A stretch of 64,000 nt of DNA from Sediminibacterium sp. (GCA_028687975.1 JAQTZD010000004.1:1-64000); one strand, 5' to 3'. Shown: positions 10,171 through 21,274, counted from the first letter of the stretch. Translations and numbers: made by a program. The notes: generated by a model not told the origin, from the letters alone.

Positions 10171-10821
10171 ATGAAATTTTTTATCGACACGGGCAACCTC
10201 GCCCAGATTAAAGAAGCAAATGATTTGGGAATTCTGGATGGTGTAACCACCAATCCGTCTTTAATGGCCAAAGAAGGTGTTAAAGGGGAAGCGGCTATTG
10301 CGCAACATTATAAGACCATCTGTGAGATGGTCGACGGTGATGTGAGTGCAGAAGTGCTTTCTACCGATTTTGCAACGATGGTGGAAGAAGGAAAAAAACT
10401 GGCAGCCATTCACCCGAATATTGTGGTGAAAGTACCCATGATCAAAGACGGTATCAAAGCCATTAAATGGTTTACAGACAATGGTATTCGTACCAACTGT
10501 ACCCTCATTTTCTCTGCCGGTCAGGCTATCCTGGCTGCAAAGGCCGGTGCATCCTATGTTTCGCCATTTGTAGGAAGAATCGACGACAGTGGTTGGGACG
10601 GAATGGAACTCATTGGTCAGATTCGCCATATTTTTGATGTACAGCAGTACAAAACAGAAATTCTGGCTGCTTCTATCAGAAATGCCCTGCACATTATTAA
10701 AGCTGCAGAACAGGGAGCAGATATCTGCACCTGCCCGCTGGATTCCATTTTAGGTTTGCTGAAGCATCCGTTAACGGATATCGGACTGGCGAAGTTTCTG
10801 GAAGACGCTAAAAAAATGTAA
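10171..10821 (+). CDS. fsa: Fructose-6-phosphate aldolase / short transaldolase
   Basis: [50 protein letters not shown] (Schiff-base Lys); [14 protein letters not shown]. Confidence 0.93.
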   Translation: MKFFIDTGNLAQIKEANDLGILDGVTTNPSLMAKEGVKGEAAIAQHYKTICEMVDGDVSAEVLSTDFATMVEEGKKLAAIHPNIVVKVPMIKDGIKAIKWFTDNGIRTNCTLIFSAGQAILAAKAGASYVSPFVGRIDDSGWDGMELIGQIRHIFDVQQYKTEILAASIRNALHIIKAAEQGADICTCPLDSILGLLKHPLTDIGLAKFLEDAKKM

Positions 10822-10842
10822 GAATTCTAATTTAGATATCAG

Positions 10843-10873
10843 AACCCTCCCTGTTACAGCCGGAGGGTTTTTT
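10843..10873 (+). terminator. Rho-independent terminator downstream of fsa
   Basis: AACCCTCC ctgttacagcc GGAGGGTTTTTT. Confidence 0.85.
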
Positions 10874-10880
10874 ATTGCAT

Positions 10881-11552
10881 TTAACCACCAATTCTTTTCA
10901 GGGCTTCCCGTTTGCTCAGTGGTGCCAGTGTGTTTTTGGCAACAAATCGTCTAACCCAATCCGGGTCGGTTTTACTGTATTCCCGCAATGCCCATCCAAT
11001 GGCTTTTTGGATAAAAAATTCTTTGGAACTACTCAGATGCAGGATGTATGCCGAAAGCAGCCGGGTATCGGTATTTTTTTTGGCCTGTTTTTGAAACAGC
11101 AGGCTGCTGCGTTGCAACCAGATATTGTTAGACCGGTTCCAGGCTTCCGTAACCGGATGCTTTAATTCTGGAAACAATTGAAAAAAAGTCCACAGCCAGT
11201 CGCCGGCAATACCATCCACGGTATCCCACCAGCTTTTATGCGTGATGCAGTATTCAATCATTTTTAGAGAGCTGATTTTCCAGAGTGTATGATGCACTTT
11301 AAACACATCAATTGCAGCGTATTGCAGTTCGCGATGATCCATCTTCCACAATTCTTTGACGACTTTCTCCAATGCAGCAGTGCTGTTCAATCTGTTCTCT
11401 TTGAGGAATGGATGAACGATGGAATCGCGCAGTGGTGTTTTAATACCAGCAAAATTGAATTGATTCAGCATGTAAGCTTTCATGCCCGAAGCATTTGCAG
11501 CATTGGCATGCTGCTCGAACTGTGAGATGAGCGGAGGGAGATACGGATGCAT
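10881..11552 (-). CDS. DNA alkylation repair protein (AlkD-like HEAT repeat)
   Basis: DHRELQYAAIDVFKVHH, WWDTVDGIAGDWLW, FFIQKAIGWALREYSKTDPDWVRRFV. Confidence 0.9.
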   Translation of the reverse strand: MHPYLPPLISQFEQHANAANASGMKAYMLNQFNFAGIKTPLRDSIVHPFLKENRLNSTAALEKVVKELWKMDHRELQYAAIDVFKVHHTLWKISSLKMIEYCITHKSWWDTVDGIAGDWLWTFFQLFPELKHPVTEAWNRSNNIWLQRSSLLFQKQAKKNTDTRLLSAYILHLSSSKEFFIQKAIGWALREYSKTDPDWVRRFVAKNTLAPLSKREALKRIGG

Positions 11553-11648
11553 CGGAAGGAAATATTATATAAAGGGGATTATTACAATGTTCGTGCAGTC
11601 AGGTCTTTTTAAAGACCATCCGGTAATTCACTAACAATTTCCCGGATA

Positions 11649-12695
11649 CTATGAAACTGCCACTACTTGCTGATTCCGGCTGCTGATCCTGGCTGCCTCA
11701 ATGATCTCCATTACATTGATGCCGTCTCTGGCGGTAACAGGAGGTTCTGTGTTCCGGGTTAGCGCCTGGTAGATTCCTTCGTAGTAATGGTAGTAATTAC
11801 CCTGAAGGGTATGGATGCGTTCCCGGATGGTTTTGCCGTTCACCTCCGTATGCAGTAGCCCCTGCTCGGATTCGGGCTCTGTACCCCAGTAAACAAGGGA
11901 TGGTTTTACATTGGCCAGCAGGGATGCTTCCTGTACATCGGCCCTGCTCTTGATGAAACTGCCTTTTGTACCGTGAACAACATAAGCAGGCAGGGCTTCT
12001 CTTACCAGTAAACTACTTTTGAGGATTACCCGCTTGTCTTCATAAAACAAGGTTATGGTAAAGCAATCATCTACCTGAGATCCAAGCCGGATGATCCGGA
12101 TATCAGCAAACAAACTATGTGGCATGCCAAACAAACTAACGGCCTGGTCTATTAAATGCGGGCCCAGGTCGTTGAGCAATCCGGCTCCCGGTCCGGGTAT
12201 CTCTTTGTGTTGTTTGGGGCTAAGTGCCATCTTGTACCGGTCAAAATGAAATTCAGCTTCGGTAATATTTCCCAGTATTCCTTTTTCCACCGTTTCCTTT
12301 ACTGTGCTGAAATCACTGTCCCACCTGCGGTTTTGATAAACAGACAACATCCTTTTTTGCCGCTGGGCAATATGGTGCAGTTCCCTGGCTTCCTCAGCCG
12401 TAGTGGTGAAGGCTTTTTCTACAATTACGTGTTTCCCTGCCATGAGCGCCCGCCTGGTAAAATCATAATGGGTATTGGTTGGGGTATTCACCACCACCAG
12501 TTCAACAGATGCATCATCCAGTACTTCATCGAGGGATCGGTATATATGTATGTCCGGATAAAATTCCAGAGATTCCTGTTTGCTTCTTTCCAGTACCCCA
12601 ACCAGTTTAAATCCGGGGTGTATGGCAATGAAAGGAGCATGAAAAACCCTTCCGGACATACCAAAAGACAATAAAGCTATATTGATGATGCGCAT
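11649..12695 (-). CDS. Gfo/Idh/MocA family oxidoreductase
   Basis: Rossmann N-terminus; VNTPTNTHYDFTRRALMAGKHVIVEKAFTTTAEEA; GAGLLNDLGPHLIDQA. Confidence 0.93.
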   Translation of the reverse strand: MRIINIALLSFGMSGRVFHAPFIAIHPGFKLVGVLERSKQESLEFYPDIHIYRSLDEVLDDASVELVVVNTPTNTHYDFTRRALMAGKHVIVEKAFTTTAEEARELHHIAQRQKRMLSVYQNRRWDSDFSTVKETVEKGILGNITEAEFHFDRYKMALSPKQHKEIPGPGAGLLNDLGPHLIDQAVSLFGMPHSLFADIRIIRLGSQVDDCFTITLFYEDKRVILKSSLLVREALPAYVVHGTKGSFIKSRADVQEASLLANVKPSLVYWGTEPESEQGLLHTEVNGKTIRERIHTLQGNYYHYYEGIYQALTRNTEPPVTARDGINVMEIIEAARISSRNQQVVAVS

Positions 12696-12713
12696 ACCTC
12701 TCTGCCGTTTAGA

Positions 12714-15518
12714 TTAATTTTTAGGTGTCTCGTTTTGCTTTTCCCTGGCTTTCATTTTATCCAGGTAGCTTACGCCATCTGTGATCCACTTTGGAGCAGG
12801 CTTTCCGAGAAGATAATGATCGAACCATTCCCGCTGCCGCTCCTGATAATCAATCTGGTTTTCCTTTTTCGCCAGTCCATGGTTTTCATCTGCGTATACC
12901 AGCATTACATGTGGTTTTTCCATCCTGCGCATGGTACCATACATTTCAATACCCTGGTGCCAGTCTACTGCGCCGTCCTTGTCGCCAAATGCTACCAACA
13001 GCGGTGCTTTGATTTTGGCTGCATTGAACATGGGCGAGTTGCGAATGTGTGCATCTGTTCTTTCATACCAGGGGCCGTCGAATCTTCCCTGGCTGGTTTC
13101 AAAAATTTTCTGATCGGGTGTTCCGCTGTTCCAGTAAATGGAAAGCGACATGCTGATGAGATCGGTCAGTGGTGCGCCTGCACAGGCAGCCTTGAATAAA
13201 TCCGTTTGGGTGATCAGGAAGGCTGTTTGGTAGGCACCCCAGCTATGTCCCATGATCCCTACTTTGCCTGCATCAATCATACCAGTTTTCAATACTTCTT
13301 CTACCGCCGGAATTACACAATTGGCTGCTCCCATACCCGGTTCATTGGTTTCATACACAATATCGGGCTGGAATATAAAATATCCGTTGGTGGTAAAGTT
13401 GGTGGTATTGTAGGCTCTTCTGTTGGCCGGTGCTACGTAATTGTGTACCCCGTTGGAGAGGAGCTCATAAATGTAAACCACCATCGGATATTGTTTGCCG
13501 GGCTGGTAGTCTGCAGGATAGTACAATGCGCCCTGCATTTTTTTACCCAGCCGGTTGGTATAGCTGATCAACTGACTCTTGCCCCAGTAATAATTTTGTT
13601 GCTGGAGATTGGTAACTGCTGCTTTTTGTGCGCCCTTAAACTGATCCGTTACATAGAGTTCTGGTGAAAGATGGTAGTCTTGTTTTACATAGCTGAAAGT
13701 CTGGGCATCTTTTGCCTTCACCAGTCTGTTGACCATCAGGTCTTCAAAGATCAACTGTTCAGTTTTGCCCTTTTCCAGTTTGTAATAACCATATTTCTTA
13801 GATTTATCACCATAGGCAGATAAATAGATTGGCTGGCTGTCGTCGAGGAAAGGATCTTCAAAATCCACGCGGGTAATCCGGAACATGATCTCTTCCTGTT
13901 CACCGGAAGTGTACTTGCGGAAGCCTTTACCATCGGGCTTTACGCCGTACACATTATATTCATCATAAACCAGCATTTCTTTATCACCCTTGATCCATCC
14001 TCCCATGCCAAACGGTGGTTTGGTAGCCGGATGATCGTCTCTGGTATTCCAGAAATCGGTCTTGATCTGTTCGGTAATATTGATGTGCTGACCGGTTGCA
14101 ATATGATAGGTACACCAGTTTCTGTCTTTGAAATAATACAGGTACTTTCCATCCGGGGAAGATTTTGGTCCGGTATAAAATCCATTCAGCATTTGGGTAA
14201 ACAACTGTTTGGTAACGCCTGTTTTTGTGTGTACCAGGCAGAAGTCGGAATAGTCTTCCTTAAAAGCCGGTTTGTATTTTTTATCGGTGGCAATGATGGC
14301 GTATTGCTGGTTTCCGGTGAGCAATGCAGCCGGGAACTCCGCTGTTGCCAATTGATAAAAGCTGTTGTTATCGGTGTTCCATACAGACAGGAGGCTGGCT
14401 TCCTTGTCTGATGAATAAGTGATTTTCTGTCTGGGCTGCACCTCAGGATCTTTCCAGTGCCATACATCCACTGCAGCCAGCTTTTCATCCGGTTTTGCTC
14501 CTGTTCTTGTTGCAGCCGCTGAAGTTGTCTGTACGCTGTCTGCTTTTGTTTTACTGCTGTCTGTAACTTTCTTATTGTCTTTGGCTTTAGCTGTCCAGTC
14601 CTTGATGCCAAAAAATACTGCTGTCATGTCTTCACTCAGGCGGGGAGTAGTTCCGGTATGGATTCGCTTGCCTGCGGGAAACCCTTTTGCACTGGTAGGA
14701 TCAAATGTTTTTAATATTGGAAGCGGAATTTTATTCAGGTTGGTATAACTGTACACAATGGCATTTTCTTCTTCGTAGCCCTCTTTCTTAAAAGCTTTTA
14801 AAAAGCTTAGGCCTTCTCCCTCTTTCTGCCAGCTTAATCTGGAAAAAGAAAGGGTGTCACTTGCAACTACGGAGAGGGTATAGGTCTTCAGGTTGAACAA
14901 TTCTACAGAGTTGCCTGCAGTATTGGCCGATGCTACTATATAGGCCAGCAAATCGCTTTTTTTATTGAACCCGTATTCTGTAACATTACCAATGGTTCTG
15001 GTGGTGCTGTCTGCCAGGTTTTTTAACAGCAATACACTGCCCTTGTCTTTGTTTTCTTTTGGAGGAGCCAGGTAGGCGGCCAGAAACTGTCCGTTCCTGG
15101 AAAATTCAAAACGGTTCACATTACTGATGACTTCCTGTTTGCCCGATTCCAGATTCAGGAGTCCCATTTTGTATTCAATGGGTTTATTCTGGTCGCGCAG
15201 TTTTTCAACATCCTTAAATGGCAGCCCGATCCGGTAGGCAATCCATTTATTGTCTTTGGAAAATTCGGGGTTACCTGCAAATGCAAGTTTATGTATCTGC
15301 CTGCTGATCCGGTTTACCACGAACAGGGTATCATTGTTTTCCTGCACCGTTATCTGGTAGGCAATCCAGTTGCCATTGGGGGAAAGATCGGTGGCACCGA
15401 TGGTTTGCCACTTCCCGTAGTCCGCTTTGGTGAGTTGTTTTTTTTGCTGCGCTCCGGCGATTCCGGAAAAAAGTACCGTGCAGACGAATAAGACCATGTA
15501 TTTATACATAACAGGCAT
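12714..15518 (-). CDS. S9 family (prolyl oligopeptidase-type) serine peptidase with signal peptide
   Basis: GHSWGAYQTAFL nucleophile elbow; AFGDKDGAVDWHQG; ENHGL; N-terminal beta-propeller region. Confidence 0.9.
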   Translation of the reverse strand: MPVMYKYMVLFVCTVLFSGIAGAQQKKQLTKADYGKWQTIGATDLSPNGNWIAYQITVQENNDTLFVVNRISRQIHKLAFAGNPEFSKDNKWIAYRIGLPFKDVEKLRDQNKPIEYKMGLLNLESGKQEVISNVNRFEFSRNGQFLAAYLAPPKENKDKGSVLLLKNLADSTTRTIGNVTEYGFNKKSDLLAYIVASANTAGNSVELFNLKTYTLSVVASDTLSFSRLSWQKEGEGLSFLKAFKKEGYEEENAIVYSYTNLNKIPLPILKTFDPTSAKGFPAGKRIHTGTTPRLSEDMTAVFFGIKDWTAKAKDNKKVTDSSKTKADSVQTTSAAATRTGAKPDEKLAAVDVWHWKDPEVQPRQKITYSSDKEASLLSVWNTDNNSFYQLATAEFPAALLTGNQQYAIIATDKKYKPAFKEDYSDFCLVHTKTGVTKQLFTQMLNGFYTGPKSSPDGKYLYYFKDRNWCTYHIATGQHINITEQIKTDFWNTRDDHPATKPPFGMGGWIKGDKEMLVYDEYNVYGVKPDGKGFRKYTSGEQEEIMFRITRVDFEDPFLDDSQPIYLSAYGDKSKKYGYYKLEKGKTEQLIFEDLMVNRLVKAKDAQTFSYVKQDYHLSPELYVTDQFKGAQKAAVTNLQQQNYYWGKSQLISYTNRLGKKMQGALYYPADYQPGKQYPMVVYIYELLSNGVHNYVAPANRRAYNTTNFTTNGYFIFQPDIVYETNEPGMGAANCVIPAVEEVLKTGMIDAGKVGIMGHSWGAYQTAFLITQTDLFKAACAGAPLTDLISMSLSIYWNSGTPDQKIFETSQGRFDGPWYERTDAHIRNSPMFNAAKIKAPLLVAFGDKDGAVDWHQGIEMYGTMRRMEKPHVMLVYADENHGLAKKENQIDYQERQREWFDHYLLGKPAPKWITDGVSYLDKMKAREKQNETPKN

Positions 15519-15538
15519 TTTTTACAAGATAATTCAAT

Positions 15539-16756
15539 TTGGGCTTATCTGTTCCCCCTGTATCAAAAACCGGCAGTTCAATTGGGGCAACTTCTGTACT
15601 TTTAAAGCAAATTTATTCAGCTGTGTCCCATTCATCCGAAAGAAAGGAGAAAATTTGCTTAAACTGTAATGCCACCCTGCATGGCAGGTATTGCCATATT
15701 TGCGGGCAGGAAAATATGGAGCCTCGCGAAACTTTCTGGCACATGCTTACCCATTTTGTATTTGATCTCTTTCATTTTGACGGAAAGTTTTTCAGTACCC
15801 TGAAGTACCTTCTTTTTAAACCCGGATTTCTTTCGAAGGAACACCTGAAGGGGAGGAGGGCAGATTACCTGCACCCCATTCGCATGTATGTATTTACCTC
15901 GGCTTTTTTCTTCCTGCTTTTTTTTACTTTTTTCAGTAACAATGAGGATCTAATAGACCTGGAAACTTCCAATACAACTGCTGCCGGAGTAATTACAAAG
16001 CTGGAGAAGAATAAAAGCCGCTACGAGGGGTTACTGCGCGATTCGGCAGCTGGAAGGCCGCTCCGTTTTTCAGACTCTTTGCGTAATCTCATCAGTTCGA
16101 CCGACAGCGATCTGGTTATTGTTAAGAGAGACACTTTAATGAAAACCCGCCTGAGATCCTTGACCAAAGATCATATGAGCGGAATAACCTTTGTTTCTGA
16201 CCGGAAGGGTTACAGATCGCTGGCGGAATACGATTCCATTCAGCACAGCCTGATTCCTGCAAAAAGAGATGGCTTTATTGTGAAAACATTCAACCGAAAA
16301 TTATTGCAGTTAAATGAAAAGTACCAGTGGAACGATAAAGCCGTTATGGGGGCTGTTCTGGAAAAATTTCTCCACAGCATTCCATCCATCCTCTTTACCT
16401 CGCTGCCGTTGTTTGCGGCAGTATTGTTCCTCATGTATGCCCGGGGGGAAAGATATTATTATTCCGATCACCTGGTATATACCCTGCATCTGTATTGCGC
16501 AATTTTCATTTTGCTGATGATTTCAATGATTTTGACTGCATTGTTGGCAATATTCAGCAATGTACTCTCTGCTTTATTTTCGGGTCTGTTTAATATCCTG
16601 CTGTTCTATTACAGCTACAAGTCATTGCGCAATTTCTATCATCAGAGCAGAAGGAAGACTGTAGCCAAATTCATTTTATTATTGCTGATCAACCTGATTA
16701 TATTCATTTTCTTATTCCTGGTCTTCATTCTTTTTTCAGTGATGACCATTCATTAA
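15539..16756 (+). CDS. DUF3667-type membrane protein with N-terminal zinc-ribbon-like motif (start uncertain)
   Basis: CLNCNATLHGRYCHICGQEN; FDGKFFSTLKYLLFKPGFLSKEHLKGRRADYLHPIRMYVFTSAFFFLLFF; several TM segments. Confidence 0.8.
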   Translation: MGLSVPPVSKTGSSIGATSVLLKQIYSAVSHSSERKEKICLNCNATLHGRYCHICGQENMEPRETFWHMLTHFVFDLFHFDGKFFSTLKYLLFKPGFLSKEHLKGRRADYLHPIRMYVFTSAFFFLLFFTFFSNNEDLIDLETSNTTAAGVITKLEKNKSRYEGLLRDSAAGRPLRFSDSLRNLISSTDSDLVIVKRDTLMKTRLRSLTKDHMSGITFVSDRKGYRSLAEYDSIQHSLIPAKRDGFIVKTFNRKLLQLNEKYQWNDKAVMGAVLEKFLHSIPSILFTSLPLFAAVLFLMYARGERYYYSDHLVYTLHLYCAIFILLMISMILTALLAIFSNVLSALFSGLFNILLFYYSYKSLRNFYHQSRRKTVAKFILLLLINLIIFIFLFLVFILFSVMTIH

Positions 16757-16760
16757 TTGT

Positions 16761-17537
16761 ATGGAAACAAAAGCTGCTGCATTTCTACGTCTGGTAAAAA
16801 TTATGGACGAGTTGAGGGAACAGTGCCCCTGGGATCGTAAGCAGACGATCCATACCCTTCGCTCCATGACCATCGAAGAAACCTATGAACTGGTAGATTC
16901 GATTGATCAGGAAAACTGGAAGGGGATTGGGGAAGAACTGGGAGACCTGATGCTGCATATCCTGTTCTATTCCAAAATAGGGTCGGAGCAAAACCAGTTT
17001 CAGCTGGAAGATGTGATCAACGGCATTTGCGATAAACTGGTCCTGAGACATCCGCATATTTATGGAGATGTACAGGTAGAAAATGAGGAGGATGTAAAAA
17101 GAAACTGGGAAAAAATCAAGGCCTCGGAGGGTAAGAAATCCAGCCTCGAAGGGGTACCCCGTTCCCTGCCTGCAATTGTGAAAGCCATGCGCATACAGGA
17201 AAAAGCCAAACAAGTAGGCTTTGAATGGGAGAACAGGGAGGATGTATGGCAAAAAGTAGAAGAGGAAACTGCTGAGTTAAAAACTGCGATTGAACAGGAA
17301 CAGCAAGAAGAAATAGCCGAAGAATTTGGCGATTTGCTGTTCAGCCTGGTAAACTATGCACGGTTTTTGCAGATTGATCCGGAGGCTGCTCTGGAACGGA
17401 CCAACCGGAAGTTCATCCGGCGATTTCAACAGATGGAATCCATTGCCGGAGAGCAGGGCCAAAAGCTTACGGACCTGAGCCTCGAAGAAATGGATGCTAT
17501 TTGGAATCGGGTTAAAAAACTAAATAAATCAGTTTGA
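16761..17537 (+). CDS. mazG: Nucleoside triphosphate pyrophosphohydrolase MazG
   Basis: LREQCPWDRKQTIHTLRSMTIEETYELVDSI...GIGEELGDLMLHILFYSKI; second EEFGDLLFSLVNYAR repeat. Confidence 0.95.
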   Translation: METKAAAFLRLVKIMDELREQCPWDRKQTIHTLRSMTIEETYELVDSIDQENWKGIGEELGDLMLHILFYSKIGSEQNQFQLEDVINGICDKLVLRHPHIYGDVQVENEEDVKRNWEKIKASEGKKSSLEGVPRSLPAIVKAMRIQEKAKQVGFEWENREDVWQKVEEETAELKTAIEQEQQEEIAEEFGDLLFSLVNYARFLQIDPEAALERTNRKFIRRFQQMESIAGEQGQKLTDLSLEEMDAIWNRVKKLNKSV

Positions 17538-20500
17538 CAAACAGCTTACGAACGGCGATTTATAAACACGGGTACCTCATTATTACCGCTGCATGGCTGT
17601 ATACCATATCTTTTATCTTTACCAATTACTGGAGTTATTCTTCCAGCCCGGGGAAGGTAAAAACTAAACTGGAACAGCGAATTCATGTTGAGGAGCAGGA
17701 AATCAACAAGCTCTCCGAAGATACGGCTGCCATTCAACAACTGATCCGGCAGTCTTCCCCGGATTTGAACCGGAAGATTCAGGCTGCCGCTTACGGCGTA
17801 TTCATTTATAAGCTGCACCAGTCCGGTTCTCCTGAACAGTTGTACTGGAGTACCAATAAAATGGAAGTGCCACCGGGCGAAATGAACCGGCCGGCAGGTT
17901 CATTTTTTATTACCAATCCGCACGGTAGTTTCATCATTCACAGAAAGGCATTGGTAATGGATGGCGAGCCCTATGCATTGTTTGCGGTATTGCCTGTGCA
18001 ATGGACCTATTTTATTCAGAATAAGTATTTCCATACCGATTTTGCTGCATATCCCGGACTCAGCGATCAGTACGAAATCAGTACTGCGGAAAATGCGGTT
18101 GCGGTCAACAGCAGCCAGGGGCAATACCTCTTCAGTATCCGGTTAAAAGACGGAAAGGCTTTTATTTCGTACGATAAAGTTACCATTGCGCTGCGGGTGC
18201 TTTCCATAGCACTGTTGTTTTTCTTTCTTCACCTGATGGCGCAGGAGCTGGTGATGACCACCAGTTTTACCAGGGGCTTTCTTTTTTTACTGGTAACCGT
18301 TCTGCTGCTCCGCCTTGCTGCCTACCTCTTTTCATTTCCGTTCGATTTTTCCAAGCTGCCCTTGTTTGATCCATCGATCTATGCCTCTAACTTTTTGCAT
18401 CCCTCACTGGGAGATCTGCTGATCAATGCCCTCTTGTTTTACTGGTTGTTGTTTTTCTACAGGACTCATCTGAACAGACCTACCTGGCTGGAGCGAAAGG
18501 TTCCTGAAACGGCCTATGCTTCTGTAGCTGTGCTGATCCTGACCATCAGCTGTTTTGGCGTAGTCGGTATCATTAAAAGCCTGGTACAGGATGCCAAAAT
18601 CTCCTTTGATGTAACCAACCTGTTCAGCCTGAATATTTACAGCTCGGTCAGTTTCATCATCCTTTGTTTGCTGGCACTCAATTTTTTCTATCTCTCTCAG
18701 ATACTGCTGAAGAATGTGATAGCACGGTCAAAAATGGATGTTCAGCTGTATGTGATGGCGGTACTCAGCGGTTTTGTTGGTATGTTGCTTTTTGTGGACC
18801 GGAACGATATCAGCCTCTATCTTTTGGTGCTTACCTGGTTGGTGGTCTATCTGCTGATCCTGCAACTGCGCAAGGCAGATTTACAAAAAGCGCTGATTCG
18901 GACACCTTTCTTTATTTTCTGGGTAATGATTTTTGCACTGTCCATTGCCGCTCTGGTGATGTACGAAAACCGAACGCTCGAATTTGAACAGCGAAAAAGG
19001 ATTGCAGAAAAACTGGCCATTCAGACAGATCCTTCCGGGGAGAACCTTCTGAATATTGCCACCACCAATTTTAACGACCGCTTTCTCGAAGAAAATTTTT
19101 ACCGGTTCGAAGCAGGGGAAAACAGCAATAAGTTTTTTAAAGACAGCCTGATCAATCAGAATTTTTCTGGCTATCTGAACAAATATGATACGAGGATTTA
19201 CACATTCGACAGCCTGTTTCATCCATTGTACAACGATGACTCGCTCAATTATGCATCTGTAAAAACCATTATACTCAATCAGGCAAAACCTACTGAAATA
19301 CCCGATTTGTATCGTTATGAAAACAACAAAGAGGGGGTGAGTTATGTATACGAAAAACTGATTGGCAAAGAGCCACAGGTGCGGGGCTATCTCTATGTAC
19401 TCATGAAATCGAAGCGGTACAAGAGTGAGGCGCTTTATCCGGAACTGTTTAACCAGTCGCAGGATGTACTGACCGATCTGAACAGTAACTATGCGTATGC
19501 CGTATATTCCAATGGAAGGATCATTAATCATTTCAACAATTACAATTTCCCGTCGAAGCTGAACAAAACGGATGTACCCGAGTTTGAGTTCAGCTACCGA
19601 AAAGCCGGCGATTACACAGAACTCTGGTACAATACAGGCTCCAACCGGCAGGTAGTCATTGTAAAAAGAAGTACCTGGTTGATCGAATCCGTTACCCTGT
19701 TTGCCTACATGTTCCTTTCGTTTCTTTTGATTATTCTTGCCTTTCATGTTGGCGACCAGCTGCTGAATGCAAAATTCAAACTGGCAGAGATCAGGCAAAT
19801 ATTCAGGCTCAATATCCGGTCCCAAATTCAGGCTACGATCATTTTTGTAAGTGTGTTCTCCTTTATTGTGATTGGTATTGCTACCATATCCTTCTTTATT
19901 TACCGTTTTAACAGCGGTAATGAGGAACGTCTCTCCAAGTCTATTCAGGTGATGGCCAACGAACTGAATGCCAGAATCAAGGCAATGGAGGCAACCGGAG
20001 ACATCCGGCAAAATCCCAACGTACGGTATGAACTGGAAAAACTGATAGCGGAAGTATCTGATCTCCATGGGGTAGACATCAATTATTACAGCGCTGCAGG
20101 AGATTTGCAGATTTCTACACAACCCTATATATACAATAAGCACCTGCTCACCGAAAAAATGGATCCGGCAGCTTACACAGAAATGCGCTACAACCACCGG
20201 ATTCGGTACCTGCAGTCCGAAACGGTGGGCACGTTTAAATACCTGAGTGTATATGTTCCGCTGATCAACGACGAGAACCATACTTATGGGTACCTGAACA
20301 TTCCTTACCTCAATTCTCAGATTGAACTGAACCAGGAGATTTCCGGATTCCTGGCTACCCTGATTAACCTGAACGCATTTATTTTTTTACTGGCAGGTGC
20401 CATTGCATTTTTCCTCACCGGCAGAATCACCGCTTCGTTGAGTCTGATCGGGGAAACCATGCAAAAAGTGAACCTGGGGGCAAAGAATGAAGTAATCAAC

Positions 20501-21274
20501 TGGGGGCGCAACGACGAAATAGGGGTATTGGTGAAGGAATACAATACCATGGTACAGAAGCTGGAAGCCAGTGCCAGATCACTTGCACAGAGCGAACGAG
20601 AAGGCGCCTGGCGTGAAATGGCCCGGCAGGTTGCCCATGAAATCAAGAACCCGCTTACCCCCATGAAACTGAGTATACAGTTTTTGCAGAAAGCCATTCG
20701 CGACGGTGCCCCCAATGTGAAGGAACTGTCTGAGAATATGGCCAGAACCCTGATTGAGCAAATAGATCAGCTCACCAAAATTGCCGGTGATTTTTCTCAG
20801 TTTGCCAATATCGGGAATGCACGCCTGGGGCGGTTTGATATTGCTGAAGTGATACAATCAATGATATACCTGCATTCGTCTAATGGCCTGGTACAGCTGA
20901 ATTGGGAGAAGCCTGCAGTACCCTGTATGATTTATGCAGATAAAGTGCAGATGAACCGGTTGTTCACCAATCTGCTGCAGAATGCAGTGGAAGCCGGAAT
21001 GGAACACGCCGGTAAAGCAACCATTCATATTGGTCAGGAGATCAGAAACGATCGGGTGATCATCACGCTGCGCGATGAATCAGGAGGAATACCCGAGAGC
21101 ATGAAGGCTCATATGTTCACCCCCAACTTCACCACCAAGTCTTCCGGAACAGGCCTGGGACTGGCCATCAGCAGGGGTATTGTAGAAAAAGCCAATGGGC
21201 GTATCAGCTATACCACCCGGGATGGGGATGGTACTACTTTCATCATCGACCTGCCACTGGCCGTTTCGGACTAG
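17534..21274 (+). CDS. Large multi-TM NtrY-like sensor histidine kinase with HAMP domain
   Basis: 1246 aa; many TM segments; GREMARQVAHEIKNPLTPMKLSIQFLQKA H-box; TKSSGTGLGLAISRGIVEKANG; TTG start overlapping the mazG stop. Confidence 0.88.
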   Translation: MTNSLRTAIYKHGYLIITAAWLYTISFIFTNYWSYSSSPGKVKTKLEQRIHVEEQEINKLSEDTAAIQQLIRQSSPDLNRKIQAAAYGVFIYKLHQSGSPEQLYWSTNKMEVPPGEMNRPAGSFFITNPHGSFIIHRKALVMDGEPYALFAVLPVQWTYFIQNKYFHTDFAAYPGLSDQYEISTAENAVAVNSSQGQYLFSIRLKDGKAFISYDKVTIALRVLSIALLFFFLHLMAQELVMTTSFTRGFLFLLVTVLLLRLAAYLFSFPFDFSKLPLFDPSIYASNFLHPSLGDLLINALLFYWLLFFYRTHLNRPTWLERKVPETAYASVAVLILTISCFGVVGIIKSLVQDAKISFDVTNLFSLNIYSSVSFIILCLLALNFFYLSQILLKNVIARSKMDVQLYVMAVLSGFVGMLLFVDRNDISLYLLVLTWLVVYLLILQLRKADLQKALIRTPFFIFWVMIFALSIAALVMYENRTLEFEQRKRIAEKLAIQTDPSGENLLNIATTNFNDRFLEENFYRFEAGENSNKFFKDSLINQNFSGYLNKYDTRIYTFDSLFHPLYNDDSLNYASVKTIILNQAKPTEIPDLYRYENNKEGVSYVYEKLIGKEPQVRGYLYVLMKSKRYKSEALYPELFNQSQDVLTDLNSNYAYAVYSNGRIINHFNNYNFPSKLNKTDVPEFEFSYRKAGDYTELWYNTGSNRQVVIVKRSTWLIESVTLFAYMFLSFLLIILAFHVGDQLLNAKFKLAEIRQIFRLNIRSQIQATIIFVSVFSFIVIGIATISFFIYRFNSGNEERLSKSIQVMANELNARIKAMEATGDIRQNPNVRYELEKLIAEVSDLHGVDINYYSAAGDLQISTQPYIYNKHLLTEKMDPAAYTEMRYNHRIRYLQSETVGTFKYLSVYVPLINDENHTYGYLNIPYLNSQIELNQEISGFLATLINLNAFIFLLAGAIAFFLTGRITASLSLIGETMQKVNLGAKNEVINWGRNDEIGVLVKEYNTMVQKLEASARSLAQSEREGAWREMARQVAHEIKNPLTPMKLSIQFLQKAIRDGAPNVKELSENMARTLIEQIDQLTKIAGDFSQFANIGNARLGRFDIAEVIQSMIYLHSSNGLVQLNWEKPAVPCMIYADKVQMNRLFTNLLQNAVEAGMEHAGKATIHIGQEIRNDRVIITLRDESGGIPESMKAHMFTPNFTTKSSGTGLGLAISRGIVEKANGRISYTTRDGDGTTFIIDLPLAVSD

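Noticed and set aside
11602-11617. GGTCTTTTTAAAGACC inverted repeat between the AlkD-like and Gfo/Idh/MocA genes
   Set aside because: 7-bp AT-rich stem with a 2-nt loop; too short to call as terminator or operator.
18881-20281. 466-aa minus-strand ORF
   Set aside because: Entirely antisense to the NtrY-like kinase; no recognisable domain.
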